A stretch of 64,000 bases of DNA from Solirubrobacter sp963792915 (GCA_963792915.1 CAWBYD010000003.1:1868964-1932963); one strand, 5' to 3'. Shown: positions 42,136-51,002, counted from the first letter of the stretch. The notes: a model not told the origin generated them from the letters alone. Numbers and translations: made by a program.

Positions 42136-43346
42136 CCGTACTCGGCGCGCGCCAGCTCGTCGCCGGCGCCGACCAGCATCCAGACGACGAACGCGACCGC
42201 GCTGACGAGCCACGCCGCCGCGGCCGCCGGCGCGTGGTCACGTGCCAGTGCCGCCTGGTTGAACGTGCCGGCGGCCAGGTGCGCGCCCATGCCGAGCGCG
42301 ACCGCCGCAAGGCCCACGCGGCCGTAGGTGGCGGCGTCGTCAAACACGATCCCCATCACGAACGGGCCCAGCACCAGCAGCCCGAGCGCGACCGCGCCCG
42401 CGAAGCCCGCGATGGCCAGCACCGTGATCCGGATCGCCTTCTCGAACTCGGCCCGGCCCTCGGTCGCCTCGAGGCCGGCGAGGTGCGGGAGCAGCGAGCC
42501 CTGGATGGCCTGGAAGAGCTGCAGCGGCGCGCGCGCGATCAGCAGCGCGTTGAACACGTAGCCGGCGACGGCGGCGTTGGCGGCGGTGACGTTGGCGGTC
42601 AGCACGCCGGCGTTCAGCAGCGTCTGCTCGGCGGCCATGATGCACAGCACCGAGACCGCGAAGCGCCCGCCACGCGCCAGCCCGAGCGCCTCCTCGTCGG
42701 TCTCGTTGCGCGCCGCGCCCTCGCGCGGGCGCCGTGAGAAGGCCAGCGGGACGACGACCAGCGACACGAACGGCGCGGCGGCCATGCCCATCGCCACCAC
42801 CGACTGCCCGCTGGCGATCCCGATCGCGACCGCCAGCGCGAACAGCAGCCGCGAGGAGGCCTCCATGAAGACCAGCGCGCCGTAGTAGGCGAACCACTGG
42901 TGCCCGGCCAGCCAGCCGCGCGCGAAGTAGCTCGCGGCGTAGGCCAGCACGCCCACGATCAGCACCCAGTACAGCGCCGCCGAGCCGTCGAACAGGCCGT
43001 CTTCGAGCGGTCCCTTCAGCGCGAGCGCGATGACCAGGAACGTCGTCGCGAACCCGGCCTGGATCAGCAGCGGGGTGCGCAGCGGATGCCCGGTGTGCAG
43101 CCCGCGCGCGCGGCGGTCGGCGATCGTGCGCGACAGCAACTGCTCGATCGGCCGGTAGATCACCGAGACGATCACGAACATCACCGACCACAGGAGCGAG
43201 ACGCCCTTGTAGTCGACGTCGTTGAGCGCGTAGGAGGCGACCGAGAAGTACGCGAATGTGACGATCCCGGTCGACGCGATGCCGACCGAGAGGATCTTCG
43301 CGCCCGCGCTGTAGCCGGAGGAGCGCCTGGCTGCGGCGGCGCTCAT
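42078..43346 (-). CDS. Wzx/MurJ-like polysaccharide flippase
   Basis: 422 residues, ATG at 43346. About twelve membrane segments through the whole length, with the MATE/MOP-type pattern of paired halves: an early SVIYRPIEQLLSRTIADRR loop and a mid segment AAVAGYVFNALLIARAPLQLFQAIQGSLLP. Expected to move a lipid-linked glycan across the membrane. Last gene of the unit GT2-methyltransferase-flippase (minus strand), after a short repeat-filled spacer, so it belongs to an envelope glycan pathway. No good Shine-Dalgarno site. Confidence 0.85.
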   Translation of the reverse strand: MSAAAARRSSGYSAGAKILSVGIASTGIVTFAYFSVASYALNDVDYKGVSLLWSVMFVIVSVIYRPIEQLLSRTIADRRARGLHTGHPLRTPLLIQAGFATTFLVIALALKGPLEDGLFDGSAALYWVLIVGVLAYAASYFARGWLAGHQWFAYYGALVFMEASSRLLFALAVAIGIASGQSVVAMGMAAAPFVSLVVVPLAFSRRPREGAARNETDEEALGLARGGRFAVSVLCIMAAEQTLLNAGVLTANVTAANAAVAGYVFNALLIARAPLQLFQAIQGSLLPHLAGLEATEGRAEFEKAIRITVLAIAGFAGAVALGLLVLGPFVMGIVFDDAATYGRVGLAAVALGMGAHLAAGTFNQAALARDHAPAAAAAWLVSAVAFVVWMLVGAGDELARAEYGYLGAATLLCGLLFAVYRR

Positions 43347-43360
43347 GTCTCAGCGCCTAG

Positions 43361-43486
43361 AAGGTCGGATGATCGGGGTGGGGCGGAGGGGATGTCACGC
43401 CTTCACCGAAAGGTCGGATGATCGGGGTGGGGCGGAGGGGATGTCACGCCTTCACCTGTCACGCCTTCACCTGTCACGCCTTCACC
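43361..43486. repeat. Tandem 47-bp and 15-bp repeats between flippase and methyltransferase genes
   Basis: A 47-bp unit starting AAGGTCGGATGATCGGGG is present at 43361-43407 and exactly again at 43410-43456. Its last 15 bp, TGTCACGCCTTCACC, is repeated twice more (43457-43471, 43472-43486). On the minus strand the 15-mer contains GTGAAGGCGTGA, the last codons and stop of the methyltransferase gene, so the array is a duplication of that gene's 3' end and following spacer. Confidence 0.85.
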
Positions 43487-44100
43487 AACAGCATGGTCCA
43501 GGGGAACGGGGAGCGGATCTCCTCCACCGTCCCGTGCCGTCCCAGCAACTCGACGAACGCCTTGCGCGACCAGTGGTTGAGGTGCCCGGGCGTGTTCCCG
43601 AGGTCCTTCAGGTAGGCGCCGCGCGCCATGTTCAGCCCGCGCCACAGCGGCTCGCGCGGCACCGACACCAGCAGGTGCCCGCCGCGCGCCACGCGCGCCA
43701 TCTCGGCCACCGTGTGCTCGGCGTCCGGCACGTGCTCGAGCACCTCGATCGCCGCCGCCAGCTCGAACTCGGCGTCGGCGAACGGCAGGTGCTCGGCCTT
43801 CATGATCCGGTACTCGAGGTTCGGCGCCTGCCGCGTGGCCCACTCGGCCTGGATCGCGGGGTCCTCGAGGTCGACGCCGACGATCCGGCCGTCGCGCAGG
43901 CGCTGCGCCCACTTGTGGGTCAGCACGCCCTCGCCGCAGCCGACGTCCAGCACCGAGCGCGGCGAGGCCTTGGCCCACAGCTCGTCGAGCGTGCGCTCGA
44001 AGCCCGCCATCAGCTTCTTGACGACCGGATTCGAGGACCCGTACTTGTCGTAGGTGTTGCCGGTGACCGTGCCCTCGGCATCGCGGGTGATGGTGCTCAT
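43474..44100 (-). CDS. Class I SAM-dependent methyltransferase
   Basis: 208 residues, ATG overlapping the GT2 stop by 4 nt. SAM-binding motif SVLDVGCGEGVLTHKWA near residue 48, GVDLEDPAI acidic loop, and EVLEHVPDAEHTVAEMARV, the Methyltransf_11/23 pattern. The N-terminus has YDKYGSSNPVVKKLMAGF, which I recall from methyltransferases in glycan clusters. Probably methylates a sugar or lipid intermediate made by its neighbours. The last codons lie in a tandem repeat array. Confidence 0.87.
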   Translation of the reverse strand: MSTITRDAEGTVTGNTYDKYGSSNPVVKKLMAGFERTLDELWAKASPRSVLDVGCGEGVLTHKWAQRLRDGRIVGVDLEDPAIQAEWATRQAPNLEYRIMKAEHLPFADAEFELAAAIEVLEHVPDAEHTVAEMARVARGGHLLVSVPREPLWRGLNMARGAYLKDLGNTPGHLNHWSRKAFVELLGRHGTVEEIRSPFPWTMLLVKA

Positions 44101-45149
44101 AGCTGCACCGCCTCGCGCTCCTCGGTGTGCTCCTTGCCGCTCGCCTTGGCGCCCGTGGTCGGGGCCTTGCCGTTCGGCGACCCGGGCTCGTAGTGCGAGG
44201 GCGGGATGTCGATGTGCAGCTCGATCCGGCGCACGCGCTCGAAGATCCGCTGCAGCATGATCCGCTGGCCGCTCAGGAGGTCGCCGAGCACGCCGAGCGC
44301 GGCGAGCACGACCGCGGCGTTGAACAGCACCGCGCCGAGGATCAGCGACTGCACGTGGCCCGCGCCGCTGCCGGAGATCCACGCGACGAGGAAGCGCGTC
44401 CAGACCGCCACCGCGGCGAGGCCGACCAGCAGTGCGGTCGTCATGAACACGCGCAGCGGCTCGTACATCGAGTAGATGCGGAAGATCGAGAGCCCGTTGC
44501 GGCGCACGTAGGACCACATCGAGGGGAACAGCCGCGACTCGCGCGTCTTGGGGTTGGTCCGGATCGGCACGTGGTCGACCGCGACCGTCATCTTGCCCGC
44601 CTGGATGATCGTCTCGAGCGTGTAGGTGAACTTCGAGACGACCTGGAGCTGCAGCGCGGCCTCGCGGTTGTAGGCGCGGAAGCCGGACGTCGTGTCCGGC
44701 ACCGTCGTCTGCGAAGCCTGGCGCACGACCCACGACCCGAAGCGCTGCAGCGACTTCTTCAGCGGGGAGAACTCGTCGATCGTCATCACCTGGCGGTCGC
44801 CCACCACCATGTCGGCGTCGCCGGCGAGGATCGGCGCGACCAGCTTCGCGACGTCCGGCCCGTAGTACTGGTTGTCGGCGTCGGTGTTGACGATCACGTC
44901 GGCGCCGAGCTTGAGCGCCGCGTCGAGGCCGGCCTGGAAGCCGGACGCGAGCCCCTTGTTGTTCGTCAGGCGGACGATGTGGTCGACCCCGTTGGCGCGC
45001 GCCACCTCGATCGTGCGGTCAGTCGAGCCGTCGTCGATGACGAGCCACTCGACAGCGGCGAAACCGGGGACCTCGCGGGGGAGGTCGGCGAGCGTGACGG
45101 GGAGGGTCTCCTCCTCGTCGTAGCACGGGATCTGGATGATGAGCTTCAT
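44097..45149 (-). CDS. Family 2 glycosyltransferase with C-terminal membrane segments (DPM-like)
   Basis: 350 residues, ATG at 45149. Nucleotide-sugar fold from the start: IIQIPCYDEEETLPVTL, then VIDDGSTDRT and the DxD-type TDADNQYYGPDV near residue 95, VVGDRQ, and the acceptor loop TTSGFRAYNREAAL. Two hydrophobic segments near residues 230-255 and 270-300. Resembles polyprenyl-phosphate mannose/glucose synthases that supply donors to GT-C enzymes, such as those at 45353 and 46924. First gene of the minus-strand glycan unit. Confidence 0.9.
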   Translation of the reverse strand: MKLIIQIPCYDEEETLPVTLADLPREVPGFAAVEWLVIDDGSTDRTIEVARANGVDHIVRLTNNKGLASGFQAGLDAALKLGADVIVNTDADNQYYGPDVAKLVAPILAGDADMVVGDRQVMTIDEFSPLKKSLQRFGSWVVRQASQTTVPDTTSGFRAYNREAALQLQVVSKFTYTLETIIQAGKMTVAVDHVPIRTNPKTRESRLFPSMWSYVRRNGLSIFRIYSMYEPLRVFMTTALLVGLAAVAVWTRFLVAWISGSGAGHVQSLILGAVLFNAAVVLAALGVLGDLLSGQRIMLQRIFERVRRIELHIDIPPSHYEPGSPNGKAPTTGAKASGKEHTEEREAVQL

Positions 45150-45352
45150 CGGAACGGGAAAGACGGTAGCGACTGCCGCGGCGTTCGCCGTCTGGGCGCC
45201 GCGCCAGCGGGGATGGCGCCGCCCGCGAGTTCGCCTGCGGCGGCGCATCTCGGTGCCGCCCCGCGGAACTCGCCAGAGCATCGCCCTCTGGGCGATGCGG
45301 CGAAGTCGCCGGAGCATCGCCCCCTGGGCGATGCGGCATCCTGTCACCTCGA
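45150..45352. other. Divergent intergenic region filled by REP-like palindromes
   Basis: 203 bp between the GT2 and GT-C genes. It holds two complete palindromes of the family also found at 22.44 kb and a GCGAGTTCGCC block at 45225-45235. I see no clear promoter pair; any promoters must lie in or beside the repeats. Confidence 0.55.
45278..45334. repeat. Two REP-like palindromes
   Basis: 45278-45298 (GCATCGCCC, TCT loop, GGGCGATGC) and 45314-45334 (same stem, CCT loop), 36 bp apart and separated by a GGCGAAGTCGCC block. The reverse complement of the second matches 22438-22471 almost exactly. Confidence 0.75.
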
Positions 45353-46915
45353 ATGGACGGCTCGACCATCACCCGGCCGCGTCCGGAGCCCGCCTCGCTG
45401 CGCTCCGCGCGGCCGCCGGCGGGCCGCGCCGACCGGCTGGCGCTGATCGCCTTCGCCCTGCTGTGCGTGGGATTCACGATCGGGTTCTTCGTGTTCCCCA
45501 CGTACCCGGTCTATGACAGCTATTACTCGCTGCTGTGGGGCCACGACCTGCTGCACGGGCACCCGCTCGTGTTCGACGGGTTCCGCTACCCCACCGAGCA
45601 CCCGCTGGCCATCGCCGCGGGCGCGATCCTGTCGCTGCTGGGCGACTCCGGGGATCGCGTATGGGTGGCGCTGATCTTCGCCTCGTTCTTAACACTGGTC
45701 GCGGGCGTGTACCGGCTCGGCCGGCTCGCGGCCACGCCGCTGGTCGGCGCGATCGCGGCGGCGCTGCTGCTGACGCGCTTCGACTACCCGTTCCTCGCCG
45801 CGCGCGGCTACGTCGACATCCCGTACATGGCGCTGGTCGTGTGGGCCGCTGCACTCGAGGCGACGCGCCCGCGCCGCGGCGTGCCCGTGTTCGTGCTGCT
45901 GGCGCTGGCCGGGATGCTGCGCCCGGAGGCGTGGTTCCTGTCGGCGATGTACTGGTGCTGGATGGTCTGGCGCGCCAGCTGGCGCGAGCGGCTGCTCTAC
46001 ACCGTCCTCGCCGCGATCGGCCCGGCGGTCTGGTGCGGGGTGGACCTCGCGGTCACCGGCAATCCGCTGTTCAGCCTCAAGTACACGTCCGGCTCGGCGG
46101 AGGACCTCGGGCGCCAGAAGTCGCTCTCCCAGCTCCCGGGCGCGGTCCCGGGCTTCTTCGAGGACCTCGTGAAGCTGCCCGTCCTGGCCGCGTCCGGGCT
46201 CGGCGCGCTGCTGGCGCTGCTGATGTCCCCGCGCCGCATGGTGATGCCGTTCGCGCTGCTGTTCGCGGGCCTCGCGACGTTCGTGGCGATCGGCGTCGCC
46301 GGCGCGTCGGTGATCGAGCGCTACCTCGCCGTGCCCGCGCTGGCGCTGATGATCTTCGCGGCCGTGGCGCTCGGCGGCTGGACGATGCTGGCCCGCGGCG
46401 CCGTGCGCACCGCCTGGATGGCCGCCGCAGGGCTGATCGTCGTCGCCGGGATCGCCTACACGGCCACGCACCTGAACCTGTCGCGCTTCGACAACGAGCT
46501 GCGGTTCCGCGGGCAGGCCCATCAGGACCTCACCGCGGTGCTCGAAGATCCGCGCGTGCAGGCGGGGTTGAAGTGCGGGCCGCTGACCGGGCCCAACCAC
46601 AAGATCGTGCCGGACTCGCGCTGGATCGCCGGGCTGGGCGACGGCAAGGTGCTGGCGCGCGAATGGGTCCAGCGGATCGAACAGCAGGAGGCCGACGCGG
46701 CCGCCGGCAAGCCGGGGGCCAAGCACCCGCCGGCGAAGGACCTCGCGCTGGCGCGCAGCGTCGGCAAGGGCGTCGCGATCGTCGTCACCAGCCGCTTCGC
46801 GATCTTCAAGCACGCGTGGAGCGACGCCAGCGACGACCCGATCAACCAGGTGCCGCCGGCCGGCTTCACGCGCACCGCGACCTCGCGCTTCTATGCCGCC
46901 TACGTTCGCTGCTGA
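45353..46915 (+). CDS. GT-C type membrane glycosyltransferase
   Basis: 520 residues. N-terminal cytoplasmic 28 residues, then about eleven membrane helices. The first outer loop FPTYPVYDSYYSLLWGHDLLHGHPLVFDGFRYPTEHPLAI has the acidic residue pattern of GT-C catalytic loops, and AARGYVDIPYMALV follows as in the PMT/GT39-like group. A soluble C-terminal domain of about 140 residues lies outside. Begins a four-gene run with the next GT-C and the SanA-like gene. Confidence 0.8.
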   Translation: MDGSTITRPRPEPASLRSARPPAGRADRLALIAFALLCVGFTIGFFVFPTYPVYDSYYSLLWGHDLLHGHPLVFDGFRYPTEHPLAIAAGAILSLLGDSGDRVWVALIFASFLTLVAGVYRLGRLAATPLVGAIAAALLLTRFDYPFLAARGYVDIPYMALVVWAAALEATRPRRGVPVFVLLALAGMLRPEAWFLSAMYWCWMVWRASWRERLLYTVLAAIGPAVWCGVDLAVTGNPLFSLKYTSGSAEDLGRQKSLSQLPGAVPGFFEDLVKLPVLAASGLGALLALLMSPRRMVMPFALLFAGLATFVAIGVAGASVIERYLAVPALALMIFAAVALGGWTMLARGAVRTAWMAAAGLIVVAGIAYTATHLNLSRFDNELRFRGQAHQDLTAVLEDPRVQAGLKCGPLTGPNHKIVPDSRWIAGLGDGKVLAREWVQRIEQQEADAAAGKPGAKHPPAKDLALARSVGKGVAIVVTSRFAIFKHAWSDASDDPINQVPPAGFTRTATSRFYAAYVRC

Positions 46916-46923
46916 GCCGGCGC

Positions 46924-48633
46924 GTGGCTGACGCCGCGGTGATGGAGACCGCCGAGGCGCCGGCCGCACCGGCACCCCGACGCTCGCTCGTCTGGCCGGC
47001 GACGCTGCTCGCGCTGTTCGCGGGCGCGCTGGTTCTGCGCCTCGTCGGCCTGCGCACGGGCCTCCCGTACGTCTACAACGCCGACGAGAACGCGCACTTC
47101 GTGCCGCGCGCGGTCGGGATGTTCGGCCACAGCCTGAACCCCGACTACTTCATCAACCCGCCCGCCTACACGTACCTGGTGCACGTGCTGTTCGCGCTGC
47201 GCTGGGGGACCGATCCGGCGACCGTCGGCGGCGCCTACGCGGCCGACCCGACCGGCGCGTTCACGATCGCGCGCGCCGCGACCGGCGCGCTCGGCGCGCT
47301 CGCCGTGCCGTTCACCGCGATCGCCGGCGCGCGGCTGTTCGGCGACCGCCGGACCGGCGCGCTGGCCGGCGCGCTGCTGGCGGTCGCGTTCCTGCCCGTC
47401 CACTACGGCCACTTCGCGCTCAACGATGCGCCGACGCTGGCGCCCGCCGCGCTTGCGCTGGTCGGGATCGCCGGGATCTACTCGACCGGCCGCACGCGCG
47501 ACTACGCGCTGGCGGCGCTCGCGCTCGGGCTCGCCATCGCGACCAAGTACACGGCCGGCATCCTCGTGCTGACGCTCGCGGCCGCCGCGCTCGCGTCGCC
47601 GGTGGCGCACGCGCGGGCGCGCCACCTCGCGCTGGCGGTGGGGCTGATCGTCGCGGGCTTCCTCGTCGCCAACCCGTACGCGCTGCTCGACCACAAGGCG
47701 TTCCAGGACGGCCTGACCAAGCAGACCGAGACGGCCGGCGACGAGGGCGGCAAGCTCGGCCTGGCCAACTCCTCGGGCTGGCGCTACTACCTCGGCACGA
47801 GCACGTGGGGGTTCGGCTGGCTGCCGTCGCTGGCCGCGCTCGGCGGCGCGATCGCGCTGCTGGTGCGCCGCCGCGGGCTGGCCTTCGTCCTGCTGCCGGC
47901 GCCGCTCGTCCTGTTCGCCTACCTCGGCCACCAGTCGCGCTTCTTCGCGCGCTGGATGCTGCCCGTCTACCCGCTGCTCGCACTGCTGGCGGCGTGGGCC
48001 GTGGTGGCGCTGGCGAGCCGCGTGCGCTGGCGCGTGGCGCTCCCCGCCGCCGCCGTGATCGTGTGCCTGCAGGGGCTCGTGTTCAGCGTCCACAACGACC
48101 TCGTGCTGGCGCGCGCCGACACCCGGGCGCTGGCGCGCGAGTGGATGGTCGCGAACATCCCGGCGGGCGCGAAGATCGTCATCGAGCCGATCGCGCCCGA
48201 CCAGTGGGCCGCCGACCCGGGCGTGTTCAATCCCGCCACCGGCAGCGGGAACCGCTGGAACAAGTGGCGCACGTCGCGCTCGCGGGTCAACAACGACGGC
48301 ACGCTCTCGAGCGTCGCGCGCGTCGTCAAGCTCGAGGACTACGAGCGCACGACGCGCCCGGACCTGGTGCGCGCGTACCGCGACGGCGGCTTCTGCTGGG
48401 TCGTCACCGGCTCGACGCAGACCGGGCGCGCCTACGCGGACCCCAAGCAGGTCCCGCAGGCGATCGCCTACTACGACACGCTCAAGCGCGAGGCCGACGT
48501 CCGCTTCCACGTCAAGCCTGAGTCGGGAAGCGTGCCGTTCTCGTTCGACGACTCGTTCGACTACCTGCCGCTCTCATACACGCGTCCCGGCCCAGAGGTG
48601 ATCATCTACCGCCTGCGAAACTGCACACCATGA
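46924..48633 (+). CDS. GT39-like membrane glycosyltransferase
   Basis: 569 residues from GTG at 46924 (ATG at 46942 is possible). About eleven membrane helices; the first outer loop GLRTGLPYVYNADENAHFVPRAVGMF contains the NADE acidic motif of PMT-like enzymes, followed by NPPAYTYLVHVLF and, later, HYGHFALNDAPTLAP and ATKYTAGIL, which are typical of dolichyl/polyprenyl-phosphate-mannose protein mannosyltransferase relatives. A C-terminal outer domain of about 160 residues. ATGA overlap with the next gene. Confidence 0.83.
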   Translation: MADAAVMETAEAPAAPAPRRSLVWPATLLALFAGALVLRLVGLRTGLPYVYNADENAHFVPRAVGMFGHSLNPDYFINPPAYTYLVHVLFALRWGTDPATVGGAYAADPTGAFTIARAATGALGALAVPFTAIAGARLFGDRRTGALAGALLAVAFLPVHYGHFALNDAPTLAPAALALVGIAGIYSTGRTRDYALAALALGLAIATKYTAGILVLTLAAAALASPVAHARARHLALAVGLIVAGFLVANPYALLDHKAFQDGLTKQTETAGDEGGKLGLANSSGWRYYLGTSTWGFGWLPSLAALGGAIALLVRRRGLAFVLLPAPLVLFAYLGHQSRFFARWMLPVYPLLALLAAWAVVALASRVRWRVALPAAAVIVCLQGLVFSVHNDLVLARADTRALAREWMVANIPAGAKIVIEPIAPDQWAADPGVFNPATGSGNRWNKWRTSRSRVNNDGTLSSVARVVKLEDYERTTRPDLVRAYRDGGFCWVVTGSTQTGRAYADPKQVPQAIAYYDTLKREADVRFHVKPESGSVPFSFDDSFDYLPLSYTRPGPEVIIYRLRNCTP

Positions 48634-49289
48634 AGCGGTTGGTGATCGCCTGCTTGCTGGTCGGGCTGCTCGCGCTCGCGGTGCCGAACGCGATCGTCTG
48701 GCTCGGCGGGCGCGGTCCGGTGACGAGCGATCCGGCGCGCGTCCCGCACGCCCAGGCCGCGCTCGTGCTGGGCGCGCAGGTCTACCCCGACGGGCGGCCG
48801 AGCCCGATGCTGGCCGACCGCGTCGCGGCCGCCGAGGAGCTCTACCGCGCCGGGCGCGTCGACAAGCTGCTGCTCTCCGGCGACCACTCGCGCGTCGACT
48901 ACGACGAGGTCGGGACGATGCGCCGGATCATGCTCGCCGACGGCATCCCGGCGCGCGACATCTTCACCGACCACGCGGGCTTCGACACATGGGACTCGGC
49001 GCAGCGCGCCGCCCGCGTGTTCGACGTCCACAGCGCCGTCGTCGTCACCCAGGGCTTCCACATGGCCCGCGCGCTCTACGACGCGCGCCGCGCCGGCCTG
49101 CACGTGACAGGCTTCTCCGCCGACCGCCGCCGCTACGGCACCGTGATGGCCAAGCTGAGGGTCCGCGAGCTCGCCGCGCGCGTGAAGGCGTTCGGCGACA
49201 CGGTGACCGGCGCGCAGCCGCACTTCCTCGGGCCCATTCACCCGATAACGGGGGATGGGAGAGGAAGCTGGGGGCCACTAAGGTCTTAG
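48630..49289 (+). CDS. SanA/YdcF-like membrane protein (DUF218)
   Basis: 219 residues, ATGA overlap with the GT-C gene. One N-terminal membrane helix, then the DUF218 fold: AALVLGAQVYPDGRPSPMLADRV, LLLSGDHSRVDYDEVGTM, DHAGFDTWDSAQRA and VVTQGFHMARALYDARRAGLHVTGF. Family members affect envelope integrity and vancomycin tolerance in E. coli; chemistry not established. The last 15 residues run into the promoter of ribD. Confidence 0.88.
   Translation: MKRLVIACLLVGLLALAVPNAIVWLGGRGPVTSDPARVPHAQAALVLGAQVYPDGRPSPMLADRVAAAEELYRAGRVDKLLLSGDHSRVDYDEVGTMRRIMLADGIPARDIFTDHAGFDTWDSAQRAARVFDVHSAVVVTQGFHMARALYDARRAGLHVTGFSADRRRYGTVMAKLRVRELAARVKAFGDTVTGAQPHFLGPIHPITGDGRGSWGPLRS
49279..49284 (+). promoter_or_regulatory. 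Candidate -10 box TAAGGT for the riboflavin operon
   Basis: TAAGGT with 9 nt to the GTG of ribD at 49294, within the end of the preceding gene. No Shine-Dalgarno before ribD and no FMN riboswitch consensus, so the operon seems to start with a leaderless mRNA. Confidence 0.4.
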
Positions 49290-49293
49290 GTAC

Positions 49294-50415
49294 GTGACCA
49301 CGCTGCTCGCCACCGACCAGCAGCACCTCGCTCGGGCGCTCGAGCTGGCGGAGGGCGGGCGCGGGCGCACCAGCCCGAACCCCCTCGTCGGCGCCGTGAT
49401 CGTGCGCGACGGCGAGGTCCTCGGCGAGGGCTTCCACGCCGAGCTCGGGGGCGCGCACGCCGAGCGCGCCGCGATCGCCGCCGCCGGCGGGGCGGACCTG
49501 CGCGGCGCGACGCTGTACGTCTCGCTCGAACCGTGCTGCCATACCGGCCGCACGCCGCCCTGCACGGAGGCGATCCTCGCGGCGGGCATCGCGCGCGTCG
49601 TCGTCGCCTCCGACGACCCGACCGATAAGGCGGCCGGCCGCGGGCCGGGCATCCTGCGCGACGAGGGCGTCGAGGTGACCGTCGCCGACGGCGAGCTCGC
49701 GGCGCGGGCGCGGCTGCTCAACCAGCCGTTCCGCAAGCACGCGCGCACGGGCCGGCCGTGGGTGCTGTTCAAGTCCGCGATGACGCTCGACGGCAAGGTC
49801 GCGACCCGCACCGGGGACTCCAAGTGGATCTCCGGCGAGGACTCGCGCCGGCTGTCTCACCACTGGCGCGCCGAGTGCGACGCGGTCGCCGTGGGGATCG
49901 GCACCGCGCTGACCGACGACCCGCAGCTGACGGCCCGCGTCGAGGGCATCACGCGCCAGCCGCGCCGGATCGTGTTCGACTCCGAGGCGCGCCTGCCGCT
50001 GGACTCCCAGCTCGTCCGCGGCGCCGCCGACGTGCCGCTGACCGTCGTGATCTCGCGCGCCGCCCCGCGCACCGCGGCCGACTCGCTGGAGATCGCCGGT
50101 GCCGACGTGATCGTCGCCACCGGAGCGAACGAGCCCCACCGCGTGCGCAACGCGCTCTCCCAGCTCGGCGCGGCGGGACTGACGTCGATCCTGCTCGAGG
50201 GCGGCCCGCACCTGGCCGGCGCGTTCCTGGACGCCAGCGAGGTCGACGAGATCCGCCTGTTCGTCGCGCCCGTCCTGCTCGGCGGCTCGAGCGCGCGCGA
50301 CCCGCTGGAGGGCGCGGGCGCCGAGCGCATCGCCTCCGCCGTGCGCGCGCTCTCGCTCGAATGCAGCCGCGTCGCCGACGACGTGCTGATCACCGCCCGC
50401 ATGCGGGAGTGGTAG
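49294..50415 (+). CDS. ribD: Bifunctional riboflavin deaminase/reductase
   Basis: 373 residues, a full-length two-domain enzyme. The N-terminal deaminase (1-145) has the zinc motif GAHAERAAI and SLEPCCHTGRTPPCTEAI; it deaminates the pyrimidine formed by GTP cyclohydrolase II. The C-terminal reductase (about 150-373) has KSAMTLDGKVATRTGDSKWIS, GIGTALTDDPQL and LLEGGPHLAGAFL and reduces the ribosyl group. First of four riboflavin genes with tight spacing. Confidence 0.96.
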   Translation: MTTLLATDQQHLARALELAEGGRGRTSPNPLVGAVIVRDGEVLGEGFHAELGGAHAERAAIAAAGGADLRGATLYVSLEPCCHTGRTPPCTEAILAAGIARVVVASDDPTDKAAGRGPGILRDEGVEVTVADGELAARARLLNQPFRKHARTGRPWVLFKSAMTLDGKVATRTGDSKWISGEDSRRLSHHWRAECDAVAVGIGTALTDDPQLTARVEGITRQPRRIVFDSEARLPLDSQLVRGAADVPLTVVISRAAPRTAADSLEIAGADVIVATGANEPHRVRNALSQLGAAGLTSILLEGGPHLAGAFLDASEVDEIRLFVAPVLLGGSSARDPLEGAGAERIASAVRALSLECSRVADDVLITARMREW

Positions 50416-50417
50416 CC

Positions 50418-51002
50418 GTGTTCACCGGGCTGGTCGCGGACCTCGGGACGGTCGTGGCGGTCGACGCCACCGCCGACGGGGTGCGCCTCGCGGTGCGGAC
50501 GGCGCTCGCCGGCGAGCTCTCCGAAGGCGACTCGGTGGCGGTGAACGGCGTCTGCCTCACCGCCACGGCGATCGCGGACGGGGCGTTCTCCGCCGACGTG
50601 ATGCTCCAGTCGCTGCGGCGCTCCTCGCTGGGCGAGGTCGGGGAGGGCTCGGCGGTCAACCTCGAGCTGCCGCTGCGGGCCACCGACCGGCTCGGCGGCC
50701 ACGTCGTGCAGGGCCACGTCGACGGCGTCGGCACGGTGCGCGAGACGCGCGAGGACGGCTTCGCCCGCGTCGTCACCTTCGACGCGCCGCCCGACCTGCT
50801 GCGTTACGTGGTGGAGAAGGGATCGATCGCTGTTGACGGCGTGTCACTTACAGTATCGGCCATGACCGACGACAGCTTTTCGGTCTCGCTGATCCCCGAG
50901 ACGCTCGAGCGCACGACGCTGGGCAGCGCCGGCCCCGGCCGGCTCGTGAACCTGGAGGTGGACGTGCTCGCGAAGTACGTGGAAAAGCTGGTGCGCGCGT
51001 GA
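50418..51002 (+). CDS. ribE: Riboflavin synthase alpha chain
   Basis: 194 residues, GTG two bases after the ribD stop. Two tandem lumazine-binding barrels: FTGLVADLGTV with SVAVNGVCLTAT in the first, and HVVQGHVDGVGTV with IAVDGVSLTVS in the second. Dismutates two 6,7-dimethyl-8-ribityllumazine molecules to riboflavin. Overlaps ribBA by 4 nt (GTGA). Confidence 0.96.
   Translation: MFTGLVADLGTVVAVDATADGVRLAVRTALAGELSEGDSVAVNGVCLTATAIADGAFSADVMLQSLRRSSLGEVGEGSAVNLELPLRATDRLGGHVVQGHVDGVGTVRETREDGFARVVTFDAPPDLLRYVVEKGSIAVDGVSLTVSAMTDDSFSVSLIPETLERTTLGSAGPGRLVNLEVDVLAKYVEKLVRA

Noticed and set aside
43403..43473. Extension of the methyltransferase into a GEGVT-repeat C-terminus
   Set aside because: That reading is in another frame; the methyltransferase frame ends at TGA (43474-43476), and the repeat is explained by duplication of the gene end.
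49200..49293. Possible FMN riboswitch before ribD
   Set aside because: The upstream gene reaches to 4 nt before the start and none of the conserved RFN-element blocks is visible.
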